Positions 37,013-49,000 of a stretch of 64,000 nucleotides of DNA are shown here, one piece after another. This DNA comes from Galaxea fascicularis. Taxonomy: Eukaryota; Cnidaria; Anthozoa; Scleractinia; Euphylliidae. Within the stretch, counting starts at the first letter, position 1, and each line of letters starts with the position of its first letter. The DNA is taken from positions 5,524,574-5,588,573 of the forward strand of contig OX419337.1 in NCBI GenBank assembly GCA_948470475.1, given 5' to 3'. The notes under the pieces are model-generated. The model was not told the origin of the DNA, ran no database searches, and worked only from the letters and a program-made list of their open reading frames with translations. The translations under genes were made by a program, and so were the position numbers.

Positions 37013-40000
37013 ATGGCAGCCTTCGTATGTTACTCACTGTCCTTGGTTATCCTTACTCTCAGTCTTATTTTTTACAGAACTCGAGCAGAACTTTTCACAG
37101 CGTTAGTCGATCTAGAAAACCTGGTTTACAGAGAGCGAGAGCTTAGATTCGAGTTGGAGAAATACGTCAATTCGGAAATTGAGCGTTTAGCTAAACTTCA
37201 GAAGTTTCTCGCCAAAGTTAACTCCGCGCAAGAAATTGTGGGCGATGATGTTTCTCGTTATCTTGGACATCCTGTGAACTCGTATCTCGAAATCAGGAGG
37301 TTTCATAAAGAATGGCCAGAGGTTGAAAGATTAATTCAATTCGATAATTCTGAGGGTAGGTACCGGATCTCGCTTTGTGATTGATTTGTATTTAACTTAT
37401 TCGAACAGAGACTCAGTGTTTTATTAAGCTCTGTTGATGTTATTGGTCGTTTAGTGATCATAAAGCTTTTGTTTCAAGTTAAAATCCTCAATTTACTTTC
37501 AAGTTTTCGTTAATTTGCTAGCAGCTGCTTAAACAGGTCACTTAACGGTTTGCTATCATATTCTGGCGAAATGTTTTTATGATCGAATTCTGTTAATCGA
37601 ATACTTGGCATAAACTTTCCGATCGCGATTCGATGTGTTGTTACTATTTTTGCGAGAACGTTTTGGCTCACGATCGTTCGAAAGTATCCTATTTCCTTAA
37701 ATTACGGCTTTATTTATCCTATTTATTATTTAGCTGACGTGTCGTAATTACGTGAGGTGGTCTTATTTTGTGTCAATTAGTCACTTATTATTTTGTTATC
37801 TCCAGTCATTATCAACCTCAGAGGCCACATGATAGCTTATATTTAACAATTATTTACCAAAGTGGAGGTGAATAGTGGTGGATATTTCGTGGCCAGGTGC
37901 ACTGTAAATATCCACCGCTTTCACCGACACTTAGGTGAGTAATAATTGTTTTATTATACCACACAAGCTGAATAGCTAGCGTTTATTCAAATAATTTCCT
38001 CTTCAGAAACTGAAACGCGAGGCTGTTTTGTTTCTCTTTGGCTGCTCAGAGGTGAATAGTACTTTGGTTATTAGTTTACCAATCAGAACGTGCAAAAAGC
38101 ACTATTTACTTGTGTGATATATACTCTGAATATTAATTTTTCTTGCATTTCCTAGCTCTGATTGATGCTATAGCAAAGCATAAGGAATCATTTCCTGGCA
38201 AGGAAGATTATGATGGTGCAATTACTGCATTGCTGCGACTTCAAGACACTTACCAGCTGCAGCCTTCATCGTTCACGCAGGGGAGGCTTCCTGGTTCTGT
38301 ACCTTCACCTGAAATGGATGTCAGTGAGGTCTATGATGTTGGGCGACATGCGTATCTCAACAGTGATATGTTTTACACCAAGACCTGGATGGAAGAAACC
38401 TTAACTTTGTACAAAAAACAGGATGACCATAAAGATGTCAATCTGTTTGATATTTATGACCATCTAGCATTTTCAGAATACAAGGTAAGGTAAATTATAA
38501 CATTTACAATCCAATTATATTTAAACCAGCTGTCTTGAAGCAAGTCTCACAACTTGCTGTAGGCTGACTGTGTAGCATGTATGGAGGAGTGTTACAGCAG
38601 ATCTGATCTGTAGATCTCAGGTTACTGAGGCCAAAGATTTGCCCTGGAATCTTAAGGGCAGTTAAGATAGCAATGGCCTTGTTGTCAGTATGCAATCTTA
38701 GTAATCTTACAACAATCTTTCAAGACAAATTTTGAACTTTAATTAAATGTAAGCCTTAACCACTAATCTTGTCATGTATGACACACAAAACTAAAGCAAT
38801 GCAGCAATTCTAGGTGTAGGCACTGTTAAGTGATGGAACTTGCATACGATATGTACATGGTACACTCAGCATGGGCTATAGATCTGAAGTCGCAGGCAAC
38901 AGTTGTAGCGAAATTTATTTTGTACTTTTATCATTTTAAATTTGTCTTTAGAATCCTAATTTTCATTTACATGGACCTCAAGGTTTGCAAATATTTTCTT
39001 TATATGGCATTGGAGCACTGATGGAAAGAGGGGGGTAAAATGAGCGCACCGTCGGCTTCCTGGGAGAATACTAGATCTAGAGAGTAAAGGAATTACCGAC
39101 ATTAAATAAGGTGTACCTTTACCTTTACCATTGGTTTGCAGGGGACATGTTGCAGCTCTCATAAGCTCTCACTTGATTGGCTTGCAACCCTTCAGGTGAA
39201 CAAAAGAACAAACAATGAACCCTAGCCCTTAGAAAACAAAAGAGGTTTAACACTATATCCCTGCTTATGAAATTTAGAGTTTACAGGAGCTGCTAGACTA
39301 CTGACTGACAGTAGTGTCCCCTGTTAACCTTAACTGACATGCCCATTGAAGCTTCTGGCTTTGTCACCATTCTCCATAGCAATCAACACAGCCCTGGACA
39401 GTTCATTATATAGATTTACAGTAGAACTGTGATCTCATGGCTGTTAACATTCAGATTTCTGTGATCATCTCCCTTTTAGCGTGGCAACTTCAGAAAGGCA
39501 TTGAATTACTCCCTCAAGATGGTAGAACTTGGTAAGTCCCTAAATTTAGTTTCAAAATCACAGCTGTTAGTCATTACGGTAGTTGTTTGCATTTTTATTA
39601 CCTGTATTATTGTTGAGATTGTAAACTTTGATTGGACTGCCTCAACCATTTGTTTTGTACAGTGGCACACATTACATGGGTAGAGTGTCAATTCCTCTTA
39701 TGTAATATGTTGGGCTGGGGTAGGGTAGGGTGGGTGTGGTACATGACTGTATGTTGGAGTGGGGTGTGTTGAGATAGGGTAGGGTAGGTAAGATACACAA
39801 CTGTATGTTGGAGTGGTGTGTGTTGATGTAGGGTAGAGGAAAAGCATTGGTGTGTGTTGATGTAGGGTAGGGTGGGTGAAATACATGACTGTATGTTGGA
39901 GTGGTGTGTGTTGAGGTAGGGTAGGGTGGGTGAGGTACAACTGTACATGACTGTATGTTGGAGTGGGGTGTGTTAGGGAAGGCACTAGGGTGAGTGAGGT

Positions 40001-43000
40001 ACATGGAGTGGGATGTGTTGAGGTAGGGTAGGGGGGGGGGGGGTGAGATACATGGCTGTATTTTGGAGTGGGGTGTGTTAGGGTATGGTAGGGTAGCAGC
40101 AGCATTGCAGCTTTTCCTTTACCACCATCTACCTTTAAAGTGCACCTACAGTAACCTCCAGAATATTTTAATCTTTGCACCTGTTGGAAAAGCATTGCGC
40201 TCTTTTTTTGTTCTTTTTTCCCAAAATGTTGGCTTTTTATAGGCTTCCAAACTTACGAAAAAATAAGGCCTTGCGCACGGTGTTGGTAACCACGCACGTA
40301 ACATTTTGGGTGACATTGCAAAACTCTTAATTTTGGCACTTACAAAAATCTTAAGAGGAAAATAATGTACAGTGTATGTGCATCCCATAAACGATGTTTT
40401 TTCTTAATTAGCTTGACAGTAATTGAAGATCCAGTATCAAAGAAAAATCAACTCAAAATTTTCCCTCTTTCTAGTGAAGAACGCGCTCAACTCTTTTGCC
40501 TTTATTTTCCTTCTGAAAGAAAGATCGCCAAATTTTATAGTTAAATTACGATGCACATAGGTTGTGTTTATGTTTGTGATTCAGTTGTTTCTCATTCATC
40601 AAAGAGTTAAGGATAAATTATTTCAAATAAAATGTCACTCTTATTCGCTTCGTTTGTTTTTCACAAGAGCAGATCACTCAACGAGAGCCACAAATTATAA
40701 ATCGAGTGTCCTCAGTTCACTGCAGTCTGAACAATGATCTATCGATCGACCTGAACGCAGAACTATTTTGCGTTAAGCTTTAGACTTGCACCAAGTTGAC
40801 CTCTTTATATCAGTTATACAGGGTAAAACTTTGTCTGTTAACCGAAAGCAAGTGGTCAACGAGTTTTATTGAGGTCACGAAGCAATCAAGCGGGCGATAG
40901 TCCAGACAAAACAAAACAGCACAATCCAAACAATTTGAATCTGTTAATTATTTTTTAACAATCCAACCACGATTAATTAAGTTCGACTTGATTACACTTC
41001 TTCTCCATATACTAAATTTAAAATTATCCCAAAAAGCATGGGATAAACCTAATCGACATTTAGTGCACGAGACACCAGGTAAGCGTTATATTTTAAGCAC
41101 TCAAAACCTGTCCCTGTGAGAACTCCCACTTAAGCCTAGAATTTCTTTTTCTTTTTACTTTGTTAGTCAAGCTTATAGTCAACTCTCCAAGTTGGATTGA
41201 ATTTAACCTTTTAGTTAACTTGTGTTGCTTTTAAAGAATTTATTGAGACATGATTTCTAATTAAAAACTTATTATTTCTGTCTCCTTTCTTCATGTAAAA
41301 CCAAAAACAGCAACTGTTACGCGGGTATTAATCCTTCTTTCGCGGGAAAAAGGCACGAAAAAACCATAAATATGGTTTGTTGTAACCCAGGTTGTAATAA
41401 GGTCCGTTGTAACCCAGGTTGTAATGAGGTCTGTTGTAACCCGGGTTGTTATAAGGTCCGTTGTAACCCGGGTTGCAATGAGGTCTTTTGTAACCCGGGT
41501 TATAATGAGGTCCATTGTAACCCAGGTTGTAATGAGGTCTGTCGTAACCCAGGTTGTAACGAGGTCTGTTGTAACCCAGGTTGTAACGAGGTCCGTTGTA
41601 ACCCAGGTTGTAATGAGGTCCGTTGTAACCCGGGTTGTAATGAGGTCTGTTGTAAGCCGGGTTGTAATGAGGTCCGTTGTAACCCAGGTTGTAATGAGGT
41701 CCGTTGTAACCCGGGTTGTAATGAGGTCCGTTGTAACCCGGGTTGTAATGAGGTCTGTTGTAAGCCGGGTTGTAATGAGGTCCATTGTAACCCTGGTTGT
41801 AATGAGGCCCGTTGTAACCCGGGTTGTAATGAGGTCCATTGTAATGCTGGGTTGTAATGAGGTCTGTTGTTACCCAGGTTGTAATAAGGTCCGTTGTAAC
41901 CCGTGTTTTAATGAGGTCCATTGTAATGCTGGGTTGTAATGAAGTCTGTTGTTACCCAGGTTGTAATAAAGTCCGTTGTAACCCGTGTTGTAATGAGGTC
42001 CATTGTAATCCAGGTTGTAATGAGGTCTGTTGTAACCCGGGTTGTAATGAGGTCCATTATAACCCAGGTTGTAATGAGGCCCGTTGTAAACCGGGTTGTA
42101 ATGAGGTCCATTGTAATGATGGTTTGTAATGAGGTCTGTTGTTACCCAGGTTGTAATGAGGTTCATTGTAACCCTGGTTGTAATGAGGCCCGTTGTAACC
42201 CGGGTTGTAATGAGGTCCATTGTAATGCTGGTTTGTAATGAGGTCTGTTGTTACCCAGGTTGTAATAACCCGGGTTGTAATGAGGTCCATTGTAACCCGG
42301 GTTGTAATGAGGTCTGTTGCAACCTGGGTTGTAATGAGGTCTGTTGTAACCCAGGTTGTAATGTGGTCCGTTGTAAGCTGGGTTGTAATGAGGTCCGTTG
42401 TATTGCTGGTTTGTAATGAGGTCTGTTGTAACCCAGGTTGTAATGAGGTCTGTTGTAACCCGGGTTGTTATAAGGTCCGTTGTAACCCGGGTTATAATGA
42501 GGTCTTTTGTAACCCGGGTTGTAATGAGGTCTGTTGTAACCCGGGTTGTAACGAGGTCTGTTGTAACCCAGGGTGTAATGAGGTCCGTTGTAACCCGGGT
42601 TGTAATGAGGTCTGTTTTACCGGTAACCCTGGTTGTAATGAGGTTCATCGTAACCCTGGTTGTAATGAGGCCCGTTGTAACCCGGGTTGTAATGAGGTCC
42701 ATTGTAATGCTGGTTTGTAATGAGGTCTGTTGTTACCCAGGTTGTAATAAGGTCCGTTGTAACCCAGGGTTGTAATGAGGTCCATTGTAACCCGGGTTGT
42801 AATGAGGTCTGTTGCAACCTGGGTTGTAATGAGGTCTGTTGTAACCCAGGTTGTAATGAGGTCCGTTGTAAGCTGGGTTGTAATGAGGTCCGTTGTATTG
42901 CTGGTTTGTAATGAGGTCTGTTGTAACCCAGATTGTAATGAGGTCTGTTATAACCCGGGTTGTTATAAGGTCCGTTGTAACCCGGGTTATAATGAGGTCT

Positions 43001-46000
43001 TTTGTAACCCGGGTTGTAATGAGGTCTGTTGTAACCCGGGTTGTAACGAGGTCTGTTGTAACCCAGGGTGTAATGAGGTCCGTTGTAACCCACGTTGTAA
43101 TGAGGTCCGTTGCAACCCGGGTTGTAATGAGGTCTGTTTTACCGGTAACCCTGGTTGTAATGAGGCCCGTTGTAACCCGGGTTGTAATGAGGTCCATTGT
43201 AATGCTGGTTTGTAATGAGGTCTGTTGTTACCCAGGTTGTAATAAGGTCCGTTGTAACCCGGGTTGTAATGAGGTCTGTTGCAACCTGGGTTGTAATGAG
43301 GTCTGTTGTAACCCAGGTTGTAATGAGGTCCGTTGTAAGCTGGGTTGTAATGAGGTCCGTTGTAATGCTGGTTTGTAATGAGGTCTGTTGTAACCCAGGT
43401 TGTAATAAGGTCTGTTGTAACCTGGGTTGTAATGAGGTCTGTTGTAACCCGGGTTGTAATGAGGTCCGTTTCAAACCAGGTTGTAATGAGGTCCATTGTA
43501 ACCCAGGTTGTAGTGAGGTTCGTTGTAACTCAGGTTGTAATGAGGTCTGTTGTAACCCGGGTTGTAATGAGGTGTGTTGTAACCCAGGTTGTAGTGAGGT
43601 CCGTTGTAACCCAGGTTGTAATAAGGTCTGTTGTAACCCAGGTTTTAATGAGGTCTGTTGTAACCTGGTTTGTAATGAGGTCTGTTGTAACCTGGGTTGT
43701 AATGAGGTCTGTTGGAATGCTTGTTTGTAATAAGGTCTGTTGGAATGCTGGTTTTTAAGGTCATGTACTTTGTAACCCAGTCTATAATGAGTTTCATTGT
43801 AATAGTGGTTTGTAATATCAGGTACTTTGTAACCCTGGTTGTAATGAGGTTCATTGTAACGCTGGTTTGTGTTGTCAGGTACTTTGTAACCTCAGTTTGT
43901 TATGAGGACGGTGTTGATGCTGGTTTGTAATATCAAGTACTTTGTAACCCTGGTTTGTAATGATGTTTGTTGTAACGCTGGTTTGTAATGTCAGGTAGTT
44001 TGTAACCCTAATTTGTATAGTCAGATACTTTGTAATGCTGCTTTGTAATGTCGAGGTTCTTTGTAATGCTGGTTTGTAATGCGAGGTACTTTCTAACCCT
44101 GTTTTGTAATGAGGCCCTGCTGATTTGTAATGTCAGCCTTGGGTGGTAATGCAGTCCTTTGTAAGACTGGTTTGTAATGTCAGGTCCTTTGTAACACTGG
44201 TTTGTAATGTTAGGTACTTTGTAACAGTGGTTTGTAATGTCAGGTACAGTACATTGCAATTATTGTAACCCTGGTTTGTAATGAGGTCCTTTCTAACACT
44301 GGTTTGTAATGTGAGGTACTTTGTAACACTGGTTTACAAGCGTCATTATTGGTACATGACTGAGTGAGAAGGGGCGTTGGTCTATTCTTGATTTGATGTC
44401 ACAAACTGATTTGCATTGCATTAAGTCTTTGTAAGCATGCATACAAATCAGTTTTTGACATCAATTCAAGAATAGACTCACGCCCCTTCTCACTCGGTCA
44501 TGAAACAAATGATGCTTACTTTTTCATAAGTTTGGAAGTCTATAAAAAGCCAACAAGTATGGTTAGGGATAGTTCAGGGTCAAGGTAACCTTTGGGTATT
44601 GACACTAGGTTTGGGATTGCCCTCAGATAAATATTATTGATTTGTAATCAGTGAAAAATCGGGGTAATGTGAAGGAATTTTTTCCATCCCAATGAGTGGA
44701 AACCCTGATGACTCATTATTGGGGTCTCAAAAGTGCTGCTTGTGAATGACAAAGTTTCTCATGGGAGGTTTCACTATTGTCTTTTTACCCGCATCTTCAG
44801 ATCCTACGCATGAAAGAGCGCAGGGGAATGTAGCATACTTTGGCGAGGAAGTGAAGATGTATAAAAAGACTGGCCGCAGGGGCGATACTGGAATTATCAC
44901 AGACACAAAAGTAAAGCCAAGGAGGGAAAGAGACAACTGGCACCAAACATCATCCTTCCAGAATTATGAAAGACTCTGTAGAGGGGAGGTTAGAAATTTG
45001 GTGAGTGAGGTATTTACAGTGTAACTGAAAAAATAAAGAATGTGAGAATTAGAACAATGTACATGTATGTGACCAAGTTTTATGTGTGTTTGAGATCCTT
45101 AACCAGTTTTTTTTTTTAACCAACAGTGCTCAATGGTATTGAGCAGGCAACAAAGCAATAGTTTTAATGATTTGGCGCATAGCATGTAAATTTTGGTACA
45201 TTACTAGTATTTTGTGTATTGTCCTCCTCTAAACAACAAATGAATGTGAAGTGACCAGCTTCAAGGTTTTGGGGAGGATGTTACTTGTAGCACTTGAAAT
45301 TGAATTTTCATTCCCTCTTGTAATGTTTAAAGTGATTAAACAATGGTCCCTGGATAGTTCACTTGCACAGTACAAGTTTAACGAGCTAATGACAATCGCA
45401 AAGCAGTTACAATGGTGATCTTTGACTCTCTGTTACCATTATTGTAGTTGTTGCTTAAACTTCTCTTGACCCTTCAAGCTCCGGTAGTATTTAGCATCAA
45501 ATTTCTCATTGTACAAAGACATCTAACTTGGTTTATAGAGAACGGTGAAGATTAGTCTGAAAAATTGCTCACTAGAGACAGGTCTGTGCTCTAGCAGCGC
45601 CTGGGGTCCCTGGCAACTTACTTTTACCTTTTGGCGACCAGGAAATATTGGTTTTTGCACCAAACTTACTGATGTTTATGCTGGGTGCCCTGGATCTCAA
45701 GGGTTTGGAGGCAAGGTTTGAGCCAGAAGGGCATCCAGGTGTCCTGTGGACGGCTACTATAAGAATAAGTTTAAGGAAAATTCATTTTATCTCAGACTCT
45801 TATACTATTGTTGGAAAACATGCTGTCTGGCTAAAAGTGGTGGAACAGAGTATTAACTCTGAAGTGTAAATTAAAGTGCTAATAGAAACCCATGAAAAAC
45901 CCACTGGGCGTTAGCCCTAGTAAAGGGTATCAGGGAACCACACGAGGCAAAGAAAAAATTCTTATGACCTCGGTGGGAATCAAACCCACGACCTCCGGAT

Positions 46001-49000
46001 TAGATCTACCGTTGCTCTGCCGACTAAGCTACGAGATCAACATATACAGCCTGTATGTCTGGCTAAAAGCCTGTCTGGAGGTTATGGGCTCCCAACTACT
46101 TTTTTTAGAGCACAGCCTTGAGAGAACAATCTTTAAATGCCAGTAGGTACAATGGTACTGATTTTATTTTGATTGCTGAAAATTTTCTAGACTAAATGGG
46201 AGCAGAGTAAGATGACATGCTGGTACTACAACGATGCTCCTAGACTTAAGATCAAGCCTGCCAAGGTTGAAAGAGTCTTTGTTAAACCAGAGATCATTAT
46301 TTTTCGGGGCATTTTAGCTGAGTCAGAGATGAACACAATCAAGGAGCTGGCATCTCCAAGGGTAATGTACAGTGACACTTTTTTGTTTTCTTTTCCTGTA
46401 ATTAACTTGCTGTGGTACACGTTCTGTGCAGTAGAGTTTGTAAAGCGACAGCTCCGGCTCCGCTTAATGTCCCAGAATTTTGCTAGCTTTCTCCATACAG
46501 CGGTAACTATGCAGTCTACTTTTTGTGGAGGAAAGGGCTGGTCCTTTCATTAGGAATTCGCTTCTTCTGGCCACCACTTCCTGAGACGTACTCACAAGAG
46601 CAAAATAGGTTGGTGCGAGCGTTTATTCGAAACCTGGGGTGGATTGAAAACGATGCTTTGGTACAATTTTTGGTATGCTCAGTTGAGTTGATAAGATTAA
46701 CTGGCCACTGTTAAAAGATAATTTTACCGGATTATGCTATTTTGAGCGTCAAATACTGTAAGTTACTATGAAGAAGGGCTCACGCTCGAAGCGTCAACAT
46801 TGAACCTTTTTACGGCAACAGTGTCATCTTGTCAACTCGGATAGTGATACTGAAGATTCCTACTCGCTCGCTCACCCACGCGGCCCAGTTTCAAAAGAAA
46901 CTAATTAATCCCGTCAACGTTTTGAAGCCAAGTGCCTGATTATGCGCAGAGAGATTGTTGTCTCCTTAGAATTACTGATTGTTCAATTCATTGTTACACC
47001 TGCGAAGTTCCGGTAACAATTTCGTGTTCAAGTGCGATAAAGACTAAAATTTTTCAGCCTTTTAAAGTATTAAAACTTAACTTTGCAGTGAGAAAAAATG
47101 CTGTGGCCAGGGTTCGAACCAACAACAAGGAAAAATTCAATTCCATATTCCTTGATCCATAGCTGTAATCCCTATCCAAATTCAAGCTTTACTGGGTTCT
47201 ACTCATACTCAAATAACCAGAATACTTGCTCTTGAACACGGAATTATTACTGAAGTCCCATTGTCCAAAAAGCAAGGGTTTGTTCTGGTATAGACCAGAA
47301 ATAAGTTTCTCACATCGGGTGACAATTGAACCAAAAGCTTCCGTCTATATTTTGGACGCAACATGCACTAGTATCTGGTTACTACGCCTGCATGCCACAG
47401 TTAACTCGTCCACTCGAAAAAGTTAGGGTTTAAGGCACCGTTAAGTGGCAGTTACTGACTGCCGTGATGTGGTCGTTATGAGATGTCTTTGGTCTTTCAT
47501 CGGACTGTTCACACTGTTCAAATTAGAGCAATAAGGAAAAGAAAGAGTGAAAGATAACTGAGGCAGATGAAGCTTCGTGCATTTACAGAGAATCCGTGTG
47601 CAGTAGCCAAAGTAGCCTCCGCTTTGGACAGTTTGAGCCAAAGCAAAATTAGTCGCCATTCTAACACCAGGTCGTTGTCTCTTCCTCTTCCTTTTTTCTG
47701 TAGATTTATATTAATCTCTTCGGTAACTTGATTTTTAACATAGCGTATAAGTAGGGAGACAACCGATTAAGACTTGGACTGCATAGTAGCTATGGAAACT
47801 CTCCCTTAAAGTGAAACGACAGAGCATAAACTTTGGAAATGGCTGAAAAAACTGTTGATCACGTGGAAATTTTTAGCGTTCGTGATTGCCTGAAATGCGA
47901 TCCGTAATCTGCTTATTGATTGAGCAGACATTCCCTTGTCACTGATATTCATCTTGGTTCACAGCGAACCACAAAAATACCTCGGCCACTGTTTTGATGT
48001 AAGATTACATACAGAAACAAATGGTTGGTTGGTAACACCATTGTTGGCCTTGTCTCAATCAGCTTCGCCGAGCCACAGTTAGGAGTCCAGTTACGGGTTT
48101 GCTTGAACACGCTAAGTATAGAGTCAGCAAAAGGTACAATATTCATGTAGTAGAGTGGTTTTCAGTCCGCTGTCGACAGATAATGCGTTTACGTAAGTCT
48201 TGCTCACTAATCTCTGATTGGTCAGCATAACTCGCGCCACTTTTTCAACCAATAGGAAGCCAAATCCGGACTTGTTCGCACAAATGTTCCCGTGCATGGT
48301 GCTGTTAAGGCCGGCTTACCTAATCATCGTGAAGTTTATGACAGACAATTGATTACCACTCTATTGCAATTCAATTCGATTGCATTCTAATCTCCATTCT
48401 GAGTGCTTTTCTGCTTTAAAACTAAGCCTCGCCTTGTTTTTGAAGGTGCAGAACGCACTCTTTGCATGCCCGTACCTCATATATTACAATACATTAGTGA
48501 TTACGCTGATCCTTGAATTTGCCCCTGGAATTGAAAATTCAAAACTGCAGAACTGTCATTTTATTGTCAAGCAAGTGGTTAACGATCTTAAATGTAAACA
48601 ATTCACTATACGTCCAGTTCTCTGCTCCCTTTTCCACAAACAGCGGGTAATCTTTAAAACGCCTGCTACTGATTGAGCCAACAGTTTTGATTTTTTTCAA
48701 TGAAATTTTGTCCCTGTACGTTCTTTACATTCTATATGCGTCTCAGCATCAATTTATATATAACGAAACAGTCGACGTCGTGCATTCTTTATCGTTTCGA
48801 AGAAACAATTTCTTACTAATCACGTGACCACATGAAAAAGATAGGTAACGCCACATTCACGATCGGAACTTTTGCAACTCCAAAGTATTCCTTTACTGCT
48901 ATCTGCGCCAATTCACTCCTTTTTTACAACATCCTGGAGACCGCCCAACTGAATTGATCAATGAAAATTCAAGACTGAACGAATCGACACAGTGTTTTCA

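Noticed and set aside
39672..40195. Pro/Thr/His-rich ORFs on the minus strand
   Set aside because: Three overlapping frames are open only because of the GGGTAG-type minisatellite.
41374..43740. CRISPR-like array
   Set aside because: Direct tandem repeat with no unique spacers, in an animal gene intron.
41291..43854. Many long ORFs on both strands over the minisatellite
   Set aside because: They follow from a stop-free 27-bp unit; they overlap each other in several frames, lack introns and domains, and lie in a P4HA intron.
45966..46038. tRNA-Arg gene
   Set aside because: The anticodon stem has mismatches, the B box is altered (GGTTTGATTCC), and it sits in a 218-bp insert with a non-tRNA tail and target duplication, so it is a SINE head.
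47095..47125. Possible tRNA or SINE B box (ggttcgaacc)
   Set aside because: No matching A box or foldable tRNA at the right distance; an isolated palindrome of this kind can occur by chance.
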